In this document: positions 25,368 to 31,709 of the stretch, one piece after another
How positions within the stretch are numbered: the stretch's first letter is position 1
Layout: the number at the start of each line of letters is the position of its first letter
IMG/VR virus record: IMGVR_UViG_3300044612_000828
Coordinates: 1-37,479 of that record
DNA: 37,479 nt
DNA from: a virus
Direction: 5' to 3' (one strand)
Made by a program: the position numbers and the translations under genes
Notes under the pieces: model-generated
What the model was told of the DNA's origin: nothing
Database searches by the model: none
The model's input: only the letters and a program-made list of their open reading frames with translations

Positions 25368-25728
25368 AGGCTGCCGAGGAGAGCGCATGTGGCGCGACGA
25401 ACTTCGGGCTGCTGGCTTCACCGCAAGGCGTGGCCAGCAGTTCGCCGGAGGGACGGACTCGCCAGATGTGATCTGTGAGGAGCTTGCAGCACTACACCAA
25501 GAGGTGAAGTTCGTCGAGAACCTCAACCTTATTAAGGCTACCGAACAGGCCGAGCGTGACGGTGCTGGTAAGGCGTGGATCGTGGCTCACAAGAAGAACC
25601 GTACTCCTTGGCTAGTGACGATGAGCAGCGAACTGTTCTTCAAGTTACTTAGGGATGGCATGGATATCTTTGCGACACCTGCCCCGCTGGTTTCCGGCGA
25701 GCAAGGACTGAGAGATCTCGGTCGATGA
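25345..25728 (+). CDS. Holliday-junction resolvase-like nuclease (PD-(D/E)XK)
   Basis: A 127-residue protein starting at ATG 25345 inside the HTH gene. The motifs are SRAKGCRGERMWRDELRAAG (with the first acidic residue), RRGQQFAGGTDSPDVICEEL (Asp), and HQEVKFVENLNL (E-x-K). This order matches the Hjc-like phage resolvase type, which cleaves four-way DNA junctions during recombination and packaging. A more upstream start at 25303 would overlap the HTH gene further and lacks conserved sequence. Size fits small resolvases. Confidence 0.8.
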   Translation: MPINSRAKGCRGERMWRDELRAAGFTARRGQQFAGGTDSPDVICEELAALHQEVKFVENLNLIKATEQAERDGAGKAWIVAHKKNRTPWLVTMSSELFFKLLRDGMDIFATPAPLVSGEQGLRDLGR

Positions 25729-25771
25729 GTGGTGAGTGTGACTGTCCCGCACGAATACTAGTACAGATCGA

Positions 25772-25811
25772 ACGCCAGTTGCCAGTCAGGCGTGACACTG
25801 GGAGAGACTAG
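25772..25811 (+). ncRNA. Structured RNA-like element, copy 3
   Basis: Stem 1 is ACGCC (25772-25776) with GGCGT (25789-25793) and a 12-nt loop. GAC follows, then stem 2, CTGG (25798-25801) with CTAG (25808-25811, one G-T pair), enclosing GAGAGA. It shares GGYGTGAC and GGAGAGAC with the two copies after the capsid gene, more than 22 kb away, while both stems carry different but compatible bases. It ends 18 nt before the next ATG (25830). Confidence 0.55.
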
Positions 25812-25829
25812 ACCAACTAAAATAAAAAT

Positions 25830-26144
25830 ATGCCAAAGGTTAAATTACATACGAAGACATTTGAAGACTTTGCCACATTAACAGTTTCAATTGGAACAAA
25901 CTGTCCACAGGGCGGGGATTCCGGGCATGGCGGAAGAACTGTTTTGCGTTTGCTGTGTGATAGTGGAGACATGAATGTCAGAACGGACACATCTCCAGAA
26001 CTACAGCATGTGGAATCTATTGAAATTGTTTTTGGAGGAGACGCAGAGTGCCGGGTTTTTGCAGAGGCACTAGAGTTTGCCTTAACAACGCTTCATAAGG
26101 TTTGGCAAAAGCGAGAGACGACAAACGAGGAAGAGTTCGAATAA
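25830..26144 (+). CDS. Hypothetical protein downstream of RNA-like element
   Basis: A 104-residue protein beginning after an A-rich leader (AAATAAAAAT). It has beta-like segments (DFATLTVSIGTNCPQGG, GGRTVLRLLCD, VESIEIVFGG) and a helical, charged end (ALTTLHKVWQKRE). It is A/T-richer than its neighbours. There is no Shine-Dalgarno sequence. No family was recognised. It is, with the gene at 3460, one of the two genes preceded by the repeated RNA-like element. Confidence 0.6.
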   Translation: MPKVKLHTKTFEDFATLTVSIGTNCPQGGDSGHGGRTVLRLLCDSGDMNVRTDTSPELQHVESIEIVFGGDAECRVFAEALEFALTTLHKVWQKRETTNEEEFE

Positions 26145-26161
26145 TTCTGCACCAAGCAGGG

Positions 26162-26180
26162 GCGCGACTGCACAACGCGC
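26162..26180 (+). other. GC hairpin in leader of replication-initiator-like gene
   Basis: GCGCG (26162-26166) pairs perfectly with CGCGC (26176-26180) around a 9-nt loop, 7 nt before the ATG at 26188. There is no U-tract, so it is more likely a translational or processing signal than a terminator. It is short. Confidence 0.3.
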
Positions 26181-26187
26181 ACACTTT

Positions 26188-26733
26188 ATGAACATCAGCA
26201 TTAATATAACATACACGTCAGGAACCAAGGTTGAGCTTATCGTCCCCCTTGAGGAGCCAGCGCAACTCATCAGCAAATCAGAGTCACCTGTGACACCCGA
26301 GCCGGTACAGCCTGCGCAGGACTTGGCGGATGCCATGTGCATAGTCACAAACAAAGAGCTTAAGTCGTCTGGCAAGCGGTACACTTCCGTTAACGAGCTT
26401 ATCGACGATCTCTGCAAAGATCCCGAGGTAGGCAGGACGATGAGCATGTATAACATGACGTTTCAAACTCAAGATGGGAAGGACTGGCAGGTGCCACCGG
26501 GCTTGATGAAAGACCTCGTTATCATCTACGGAGAGAAGACCGTCGAGCAAGAGCTGCTCAAGGCCCACGCTTGGCTCGAAGCTGACCCTGCAAGACGCAA
26601 GACGCCACGCGGCATGGGGCGCTTCCTGAACGGTTGGCTCTCCCGTGCATCATCGATGGTGCGTACACCGATCAAAACCTTACTCAAGCGCGATAGTTTG
26701 ATGTCTACAAATGGAACACAAGAAAGCTGGTAG
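26188..26733 (+). CDS. Replication initiator / helicase-loader-like protein
   Basis: A 181-residue protein directly before the DnaB-type helicase, overlapping it by 23 bases. The C-terminal half has KAHAWLEADPARRKT followed by RGMGRFLNGWLSRA, a pattern I recognise from C-termini of phage replication initiators and replisome organisers. The N-terminal part is less conserved (beta-like MNISINITYTSGTKVELIV, then a Pro/Gln linker). The place and tail suggest it recruits or loads the helicase at the origin. The call is from motif memory and context; the N-terminus is unidentified. Confidence 0.5.
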   Translation: MNISINITYTSGTKVELIVPLEEPAQLISKSESPVTPEPVQPAQDLADAMCIVTNKELKSSGKRYTSVNELIDDLCKDPEVGRTMSMYNMTFQTQDGKDWQVPPGLMKDLVIIYGEKTVEQELLKAHAWLEADPARRKTPRGMGRFLNGWLSRASSMVRTPIKTLLKRDSLMSTNGTQESW

Positions 26734-27418
26734 GCGCAGGCCGGTGGAGCTACCACCCGACACGGTGGTGCCAACTGCACTGGAGGCCGAGCGCGGCATA
26801 GCGTCGATTGCGCTGAATCATCCCGAGGTGTTTCTGCACCACATAAGCGAGAAGAACTTCAAGGTGAGCGACATCTTCGACCCGCTCAGTCACCGGGTGT
26901 GCGAGATTATCTTGCAGCAGCAGTCCCGCAACGCTTCATCCGAGATCCGCGTGATCTTTGAGAAGTGCCGCGAGACGCTACCAGCGACCGAGTTCCACCA
27001 ACTCAGCGACCTCTACACGCTCATGCCAATCGCCGGTGCGATAGGCGACCTCGTAGACATAGTCAAGAATACAGCCAAGCGCCGCACCTTGCAGCATGTC
27101 GCCTACGAGACGCTTATGGCTATTAGCGACGCCACCGTGCAGACGCCAGAGCTACTTAGCGACGTCGTGATGAAGGTCGAGGGACTGTCCCGTGAACTTG
27201 CTCCGCCAAAGGTAATGGATACTAAGTCGCTCTTGCTCAACGCACTGACACGCTACGAGACAGGTGATGACGAGTCCATGCGGATAAAAACTGGCTATTC
27301 TGCTATCGACAACATCTGCCCGATACGCTTTGGTGACTTTGTTGTCATCGGTGGCGAAACCAAATCTGGCAAAACCATGCTGGCACTCAACATAATTGCA
27401 AATCTAATAAATGAATAA
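26711..27418 (+). CDS. DnaB-type replicative helicase, N-terminal piece (to Walker A)
   Basis: A 235-residue protein. Residues 18-120 match the DnaB N-terminal domain (PTALEAERGIASIALNHPEV, then DIFDPLSHRVCEIIL). A linker follows, and the RecA-like core begins with KTGYSAIDNICP (193-204), FGDFVVIGGETKSGKTML (208-224; Walker A GETKSGKT) and ALNIIANLINE (225-235), where it stops. The normal next strand (..VLFFSLEM) is missing here but is found 2.24 kb downstream in a separate gene. Stop and next start overlap as ATGAATAA. It lacks Walker B and the arginine finger, so it cannot hydrolyse ATP alone. Confidence 0.85.
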   Translation: MEHKKAGRRRPVELPPDTVVPTALEAERGIASIALNHPEVFLHHISEKNFKVSDIFDPLSHRVCEIILQQQSRNASSEIRVIFEKCRETLPATEFHQLSDLYTLMPIAGAIGDLVDIVKNTAKRRTLQHVAYETLMAISDATVQTPELLSDVVMKVEGLSRELAPPKVMDTKSLLLNALTRYETGDDESMRIKTGYSAIDNICPIRFGDFVVIGGETKSGKTMLALNIIANLINE

Positions 27419-27725
27419 ACTCGTAAACCTTACCCCTCACGATATCCATATTACTGGGTATGGCGTGATCGAGCCGAGCGGTTACTCGGTTAAAGTACAC
27501 TCACACCTGAGCAAAGTGGCAGACGTTGATGGTGTCCCCATCATGTGCTGTAAAGACGCCAAGGTGAGCAACCTGCCTGACCCTGTGAAGGGCATCCTTT
27601 ACATCGTTCCTGGCTATGTGCGTACTGCACTACCCAACAGGACAGATTTGGCTAGTCCAACAAAACTCATCCGTGACGGAGCTGGCAAGATCGTCGGCTG
27701 CGGGGCGCTTGAAATCAACCCATAA
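27411..27725 (+). CDS. Conserved phage protein, NLTPHDI-type
   Basis: A 104-residue protein with LVNLTPHDIHITGYGVIEPS near the N-terminus, LPDPVKGILYIVPGYVRTAL in the middle, and NRTDLASPTK..G. I know this motif order from many phages (the 'NLTPH' small protein), usually near DNA metabolism genes; its function is unknown. It starts inside the last codons of the helicase N-terminal gene. First of the four genes lying between the helicase halves. Confidence 0.75.
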   Translation: MNKLVNLTPHDIHITGYGVIEPSGYSVKVHSHLSKVADVDGVPIMCCKDAKVSNLPDPVKGILYIVPGYVRTALPNRTDLASPTKLIRDGAGKIVGCGALEINP

Positions 27726-27729
27726 CAAA

Positions 27730-28509
27730 ATGAAAACAGAACTACTACAAAACCTAGAGATGACAACGTACCGTGGAATGCACGGTCTATCGAAGCACAG
27801 CCTTGATTCGTTCGCAGTCTGCCCGGCGTACTACAAGTGGAAAGAACGTCAAGAGTGGAAGCCGTCCCGCGAGATGGAGCTTGGCACGCTTGTGCACAGC
27901 CTCGCTCTTGAGGGGCGCTGTGAATATGCCATTGCTCCAGCGTGCGATCGCCGCACCAAGGAAGGCAAGCTGACGTGGGAGAACTTTTGCCAAGAGAACA
28001 TTGGCAAGGTCATCCTTAACGAAGACGAAGGGGCGCGTGTGGAAGGCGCCTGTGCGGCAGTGGAGCCGCTACTTCAGATGGTGACAGCAGCAAAAATTAT
28101 CGAAGCGTCGCTGTTCTGGGAACGTGACGGTGTGCAATGCAAGGGCCGGCCGGACATGATTACCGAGATCAAGGGCAGGCCAGCCATCGTGGATCTAAAG
28201 ACGACTAGCGACTTCTCGAAATTCGACCACAAGTTCTTCGGCTTCGGCTACGATAAGCAGGCCGCTTGGTACACCTACGGCCTCGAACAGATCACCGGCC
28301 AAGAACACATTGACTTCTACTTTTTAGTTGTCGATATGCAAGCGCCCCATCTGTCGCAGTGGGTAAAGGCGTCTACTGAACTTATCGACATTGCTAACCA
28401 GCAGCTCGACGTGACGTTGTCGCAGTACAAGCTGTGCCTCGATCAAGACGTGTGGCCCGGTCCACCAACGATGCGCGTGATGTTGCCACGTAGATGGGAG
28501 GAAGCATGA
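27730..28509 (+). CDS. PD-(D/E)XK exonuclease (DUF3799/RecB-like)
   Basis: A 259-residue protein starting at ATG 27730 after CATAACAAA. The motifs in order are GLSKHSLDSFAVCPAYYKWK (near residues 18-37), MELGTLVHSLALEG (His motif, near 49-62), CKGRPDMITEI (Asp), and PAIVDLKTTSDFSKFDHKFF (D-x-K, near 156-175), then YDKQAAWYTYGLEQ. This is the order of the lambda-exonuclease-like/RecB-type phage nucleases (DUF3799). It probably degrades one DNA strand for recombination, or trims ends. No partner annealing protein is visible in the window. Confidence 0.85.
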   Translation: MKTELLQNLEMTTYRGMHGLSKHSLDSFAVCPAYYKWKERQEWKPSREMELGTLVHSLALEGRCEYAIAPACDRRTKEGKLTWENFCQENIGKVILNEDEGARVEGACAAVEPLLQMVTAAKIIEASLFWERDGVQCKGRPDMITEIKGRPAIVDLKTTSDFSKFDHKFFGFGYDKQAAWYTYGLEQITGQEHIDFYFLVVDMQAPHLSQWVKASTELIDIANQQLDVTLSQYKLCLDQDVWPGPPTMRVMLPRRWEEA

Positions 28510-28748
28510 GCGACTGGGTACTGATCCGCCGCACTAACGTGCTGCAAAACGTGGAGCTTCCACGCCCAAAGAAGACGCAGGACATCGTCTGTGTCGGCCC
28601 GAAAGACGCACTAGGCTCGAAGATGGAGGCGCTTATGCTTCTGCCAGAGAATCAATCGACGGATCTTATCGAGGTGAAGTATCTGCTCGAACCGTACACG
28701 GGACAACACAGTCACACGTCTGCAAGGCCAGGCAATGGAATGCGCTAA
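28506..28748 (+). CDS. Small hypothetical protein
   Basis: An 80-residue protein with basic N-terminal MSDWVLIRRTNVLQNVELPR, then KDALGSKMEALMLLPENQST and a His-rich end. The ATG at 28506 is preferred to one 12 bases upstream because GGGAGGAAGC gives a proper Shine-Dalgarno sequence, unlike in the late genes. It overlaps the exonuclease by ATGA and the methyltransferase by 14 bases. Function unknown. Confidence 0.6.
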   Translation: MSDWVLIRRTNVLQNVELPRPKKTQDIVCVGPKDALGSKMEALMLLPENQSTDLIEVKYLLEPYTGQHSHTSARPGNGMR

Positions 28749-29691
28749 TGTGGATACTGCCGAAACAATTACACACATTGGCCTCTGTGCAGGGTACGGA
28801 GGGATTGAACTTGGACTTAAACGAGTCCTCCCAGCTTTGCGCTCAGTCGCTCTTTGTGAGATCGAAGCCTTCGCCATTGCGAACTTGGTTGCCAAAATGG
28901 AAGCGGGACTCATGGACGCAGCACCTGTTTGGACGGATCTTAAAACCTTCCCTTGGGAAAGCTTTCGAGATCGAGTGGACATCCTTACTGGCGGTTACCC
29001 CTGTCAACCTTTCAGTGCAGCAGGAAAGCGAGCCGGAAAAGACGACCCAAGACACTTGTGGCCATGGATTGCAGATGGAATTGCTGCAATGCGACCAAAA
29101 CTATGTTTCTTTGAAAACGTCGAAGGACATATTTCGTTGGGGCTGTCCGACGTTATCGAAGACTTGGCAGGAATGGGTTATCGAACGACGTGGGGCATAT
29201 TCAGCGCGGCTGAATGCGGTGCGCCGCACCAACGCAAGCGAGTGTTCATTATGGCCCACGATAAGAGTCAGGCAGGGGCAGGATTGTGCGAGCGAACGAA
29301 GGCGCAACAGTCCAAGTTTGGATTCAATTGTGAAGCAACAATTGGAATGTGGCCCTCCCGCCCCGGACAGCCACAGTACGCATGGGAGCCGCCAAGAGTC
29401 GTGGGGAACGCCAACGGCTCGCGACCACAAGAGCGGCAGGGGCAAGGAGGATCGGGACTACAAGGAGCTGACTCCGATGGTGGAGAGGACGCAAGCAGGC
29501 AAACTCAACCCACGCTGGGTCGATGCATTGCTCGGACTGCCGATAGGCTGGACGATGCCGAGTTGTACGTCACCTGTGACAATCGCACAGACGAGTTGCG
29601 GCTCCTCGGAAACGGAGTAGTTCCAGCCACAGCAGCGTTAGCTTTTACCACATTACTAAATGAACAAAGGAATACTCGTCATCTCGCTTGA
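28735..29691 (+). CDS. DNA cytosine-C5 methyltransferase
   Basis: A 318-residue protein with the ordered motifs of C5 methyltransferases: motif I variant HIGLCAGYGGIELGL (residues 14-28), IV GGYPCQPFSAAGKR (86-99; catalytic Cys90), VI FFENVEG (125-131), VIII HQRKRVFIMA (165-174) and X RLLGNGVVPATAALAF (near 292-307). The target recognition part (175-285) is unusually Gly/Gln/Arg-rich. Methylation may protect phage DNA from restriction. It overlaps the following helicase C-terminal gene by 32 bases, and its whole length is overprinted by another long ORF. Confidence 0.9.
   Translation: MECANVDTAETITHIGLCAGYGGIELGLKRVLPALRSVALCEIEAFAIANLVAKMEAGLMDAAPVWTDLKTFPWESFRDRVDILTGGYPCQPFSAAGKRAGKDDPRHLWPWIADGIAAMRPKLCFFENVEGHISLGLSDVIEDLAGMGYRTTWGIFSAAECGAPHQRKRVFIMAHDKSQAGAGLCERTKAQQSKFGFNCEATIGMWPSRPGQPQYAWEPPRVVGNANGSRPQERQGQGGSGLQGADSDGGEDASRQTQPTLGRCIARTADRLDDAELYVTCDNRTDELRLLGNGVVPATAALAFTTLLNEQRNTRHLA
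28748..29620 (+). CDS. Overprinted ORF within the methyltransferase gene (phage 'GKLNPRWV' protein)
   Basis: A 290-codon ORF in the second frame, lying entirely inside the methyltransferase gene. Its C-terminal half carries motifs I know from a phage protein usually found next to Dcm-like genes: SECSLWPTIR, ESWGTPTARDHKSG and TQAGKLNPRWVDALLGLPIG followed by WT. The middle has SVQQESEPEKTTQDTCG and SLKTSKDIFRWG. That many unlinked conserved phrases in a shadow frame are unlikely by chance. The start is uncertain: ATG 28748 directly follows the previous gene's stop (28746-28748, overlapping), but the recognised part begins near 29090. Function unknown. Confidence 0.6.
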   Translation: MWILPKQLHTLASVQGTEGLNLDLNESSQLCAQSLFVRSKPSPLRTWLPKWKRDSWTQHLFGRILKPSLGKAFEIEWTSLLAVTPVNLSVQQESEPEKTTQDTCGHGLQMELLQCDQNYVSLKTSKDIFRWGCPTLSKTWQEWVIERRGAYSARLNAVRRTNASECSLWPTIRVRQGQDCASERRRNSPSLDSIVKQQLECGPPAPDSHSTHGSRQESWGTPTARDHKSGRGKEDRDYKELTPMVERTQAGKLNPRWVDALLGLPIGWTMPSCTSPVTIAQTSCGSSETE

Positions 29692-30244
29692 GATGCCAGC
29701 CAACCAGATCATCGACCGTCTCGTTGCTCGGCTAGGCAACGTCAGCCTGCGTGCGCTCGCTGAAGGCGCTAAGCATGAGCGTGACATCAGAGGCGTCCAC
29801 AGCGCCATCCAGAAGCTTAACAACAGCCGTCTGGTGGTACGCGACGATCTCTATGACATCGCCAACATCTGCGCCACTGCACGGGCTATGGCGAAGTCCC
29901 CGGACGGCCTCGGCGTGCTGTTTGTTGATTACATCCAGCTTGTCCGCTGTGACCTTGGCAAGGACAGTAGCCGTGAGCGTGAAGTGGCTGAGGTGAGCCG
30001 GAGCTTGCGGCTGCTTGGCATCGAATTAGGTTGCCTTGTGATCAGCATTACGCAACTAAATGAACAGGGTAAAGCTCGCGAAAGTCGCGCAATCGGGCAA
30101 GACGCTACAGCCGTGATGGTTGTGAAGCTCTCCGATGACGCAGAGTTTCGTGAGGTTGGCATACCGATACAACGAAACGGCCCGTGTGGCGTCAGTGCAA
30201 ACTTACGCTTTACAGGCAAAACCGCTACATTCCACAATGAATAA
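29660..30244 (+). CDS. DnaB-type replicative helicase, C-terminal piece (Walker B onward)
   Basis: A 194-residue protein that starts exactly where the N-terminal piece stops: NKGILVISLEMPANQIIDRL corresponds to the strand and helix after Walker A in DnaB. It continues with Walker B GVLFVDYIQLV (85-95), SREREVAEVSRSLRLLGIEL, the sensor-type VISITQLNEQGKARESRAIG (near 127-146) and IPIQRNGPCG, the usual arginine-finger region. With the upstream piece a complete RecA-like core is present. It overlaps the methyltransferase at its start and the next gene as ATGAATAA. The two products probably assemble. Confidence 0.85.
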   Translation: MNKGILVISLEMPANQIIDRLVARLGNVSLRALAEGAKHERDIRGVHSAIQKLNNSRLVVRDDLYDIANICATARAMAKSPDGLGVLFVDYIQLVRCDLGKDSSREREVAEVSRSLRLLGIELGCLVISITQLNEQGKARESRAIGQDATAVMVVKLSDDAEFREVGIPIQRNGPCGVSANLRFTGKTATFHNE

Positions 30245-30452
30245 ACACTACCAAAGTTACATGAAACTAGAACCTGACAACTCCAACAAAGCCATCCCGT
30301 ACTTGTGGGGTTTTGCTACCCTTGCCGTCTTTGACGGACTGGCCATCGCGTATTTTGCTGAAGAGCTATGGGAGGCCATTGTATTGCTCATCCTATTTTG
30401 GGCCAGTGCAGCGTTTGCTGTGTCAGCCATGCAAGAATGGAGGGGAAAATGA
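30237..30452 (+). CDS. Small two-segment membrane protein
   Basis: A 71-residue protein starting inside the helicase C-terminal stop (ATGAATAA). There are two hydrophobic segments (about residues 20-40, PYLWGFATLAVFDGLAIAYF, and 45-62, AIVLLILFWASAAFAV) with short charged ends (MQEWRGK). Role unknown; it could be an inner-membrane or superinfection-related protein. An internal ATG at 30261 is an alternative start. Confidence 0.65.
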   Translation: MNKHYQSYMKLEPDNSNKAIPYLWGFATLAVFDGLAIAYFAEELWEAIVLLILFWASAAFAVSAMQEWRGK

Positions 30453-30607
30453 CACCAACAAAAAAAGAGATCGAGAGTGTGATTGTTGATATTGAGAGAA
30501 TCTCAAACGATCTTCGCAACCAGGAGATCAAACTTACGGACATCTCTCGCATCTTGATGGGTTTGCGAATAGCGAAAGAATATCTTGAACGGGAGTTGGA
30601 GCCATGA
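30449..30607 (+). CDS. Small coiled-coil protein
   Basis: A 52-residue, highly charged helical protein (ESVIVDIERISNDLRNQEIK then RIAKEYLERELEP). A good Shine-Dalgarno sequence (GGAGG in ATGGAGGGGAAA) precedes the ATG, unlike in the late genes. It overlaps the preceding and following genes by ATGA-type junctions. Function unknown. Confidence 0.6.
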   Translation: MTPTKKEIESVIVDIERISNDLRNQEIKLTDISRILMGLRIAKEYLERELEP

Positions 30608-30894
30608 CCGACGATCAAATTAACGCGGCGATTGCGAAAGCGTGTGGTTGGCGTGACCTTGCGATTGAAGGCGGATCTGGCTTTTATAAGGGCTTCGACA
30701 ACGGCGCAGAGTTGCGTCCAGACCTGCCGGACTACGTTAACGACCTCAACGCTATGCATGAGGCGGAGAAAGTATTAACCCAAAAGCAGCGTGACGAGTA
30801 TAGGCATTGGTTGTGTCCAGATATTTTTTCTACTGCCCGTGAGCGAGCAGAGGTGTTTCTGAAGACGCTAGACAAATGGGAGGACAGCAAATGA
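30604..30894 (+). CDS. Phage ABA-sandwich-domain protein
   Basis: A 96-residue protein with INAAIAKACGWRDLAIEGGS, then LPDYVNDLNAMHEAEKVL and a helical QKQRDEYRHWLC end. The LPxYxxDLNAMHEAExxL pattern is that of the small phage ABA-sandwich domain found in many phages. Its role is unknown. A GGAG stretch precedes the ATG. It overlaps its neighbour by ATGA on both sides. Confidence 0.75.
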   Translation: MTDDQINAAIAKACGWRDLAIEGGSGFYKGFDNGAELRPDLPDYVNDLNAMHEAEKVLTQKQRDEYRHWLCPDIFSTARERAEVFLKTLDKWEDSK

Positions 30895-31037
30895 TCAGCA
30901 CAGGTTACCCCGGTGATAGCGATCCACTGGCAGAGCTGCCCACATGCCCCGAGTGCGGCATCTGGCTGACGCAAGATTTGTTTGGTGACTGGATCTGCGA
31001 AGACTGCGACGCAAAGAAAAATGAAGAACCCACCTAA
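30891..31037 (+). CDS. Small zinc-ribbon protein
   Basis: A 48-residue protein with CPECGIWLTQDLFGDWICED followed by C, i.e. CxxC...CxxC, a likely zinc ribbon. Its ATG overlaps the upstream stop, and GGGAGGACAGCAA is a clear Shine-Dalgarno sequence. Function unknown. Confidence 0.7.
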   Translation: MISTGYPGDSDPLAELPTCPECGIWLTQDLFGDWICEDCDAKKNEEPT

Positions 31038-31107
31038 AATTCAGGTTGCTATTGCTATCTTGAGCATCATAGCTTTGGCGCTGAGCTTTATCCTCGACAG
31101 AGAATGA
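31021..31107 (+). CDS. Tiny single-pass membrane peptide
   Basis: A 28-residue peptide with one membrane segment (IQVAIAILSIIALALSFIL) and charged ends, lying across the end of the zinc-ribbon gene and joined to the next gene by ATGA. The short length leaves doubt, but the hydrophobic run and the stop-start overlap support it. Confidence 0.45.
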   Translation: MKNPPKIQVAIAILSIIALALSFILDRE

Positions 31108-31355
31108 GTGCTCAATTAATCGACAACCTCATGGAGAAGATCCATGTACTAACAACAGAAAACAAACGACTAAAAGATGAGAATCAAACAAAGACAGAGA
31201 CAATCGAACGGCTGGGTAGCCAAATTGCGGACGGTAGATCCACGGGACTGGAAGTCACGGATCATGGAGCTGCCAACACGGATGCAGGTGTTTGTAGCAC
31301 AGATCGTGTGGTGGGACTACTTCGCGGACAAGACGGTGCCCACACGGTGGCCTGA
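31104..31355 (+). CDS. Coiled-coil protein, 3' half doubtful
   Basis: An 83-residue ORF. The first 45 residues (SAQLIDNLMEKIHVLTTENK then RLKDENQTKTETIERLGSQI) are a clean leucine-zipper-like coiled coil. The remainder (TGLEVTDHGAANTDAG on) looks less protein-like and overlaps the better-looking frame of the next ORF by 179 bases. Either the genes overlap, or a frameshift joins the coiled coil to the next frame. Confidence 0.5.
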   Translation: MSAQLIDNLMEKIHVLTTENKRLKDENQTKTETIERLGSQIADGRSTGLEVTDHGAANTDAGVCSTDRVVGLLRGQDGAHTVA

Positions 31356-31518
31356 GCTAGACATGTGGCTCCGCGCACATCCTTCCACTTTTCGCAAGGA
31401 AGTGTGTCCTACTGACGAGGAGATGGTTGATGCGCTTATCAGCATCGGGTACGAGGAAAGAACCGCTCTTCGCCGGATGGGCGTAAATCAAAACAACAAG
31501 TGGCACAAGTACAACTAA
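31177..31518 (+). CDS. Hypothetical protein, possibly starting internally
   Basis: A 113-residue protein. The convincing part begins near residue 20 (VDPRDWKSRIMELPTRMQVF, then RWPELDMWLRAHPSTF and EEMVDALISIGYEERTALRR). The first 15 residues (Arg/Gln-rich) may be a shadow, and an in-frame ATG at 31264 is an alternative start. It overlaps the coiled-coil ORF in another frame; a frameshift product is possible. No family recognised. Confidence 0.55.
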   Translation: MRIKQRQRQSNGWVAKLRTVDPRDWKSRIMELPTRMQVFVAQIVWWDYFADKTVPTRWPELDMWLRAHPSTFRKEVCPTDEEMVDALISIGYEERTALRRMGVNQNNKWHKYN

Positions 31519-31709
31519 TGGACGCAAATGAACTAATCATGTACCGGCACGTTTTGGTCCAAGCTGCATCGGCTATCGAGCAGCTCAAGCATTGCCTGCT
31601 CAAGCACTATAATGCTCACTCGGCGTTTGCCAATGACCGGGCTGCACTGCTAGACGCTGACCTTGTGTTGGCGCAGGCGTATAAGTTGACAACGAAGGAG
31701 GGAAAATGA
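31518..31709 (+). CDS. Small helical hypothetical protein
   Basis: A 63-residue protein starting at ATG 31518, which overlaps the previous stop (TAATG). It is helical with several His and Cys (IMYRHVLVQAASAIEQLKHC then LLKHYNAHSA). It overlaps the kinase gene by ATGA. Function unknown. Confidence 0.55.
   Translation: MDANELIMYRHVLVQAASAIEQLKHCLLKHYNAHSAFANDRAALLDADLVLAQAYKLTTKEGK

Noticed and set aside
27411-29691. Intein or group I intron between the helicase halves
   Set aside because: No intein blocks (Cys/Ser start, His-Asn end), no LAGLIDADG or HNH endonuclease, and the space is filled with complete unrelated genes that have their own starts.
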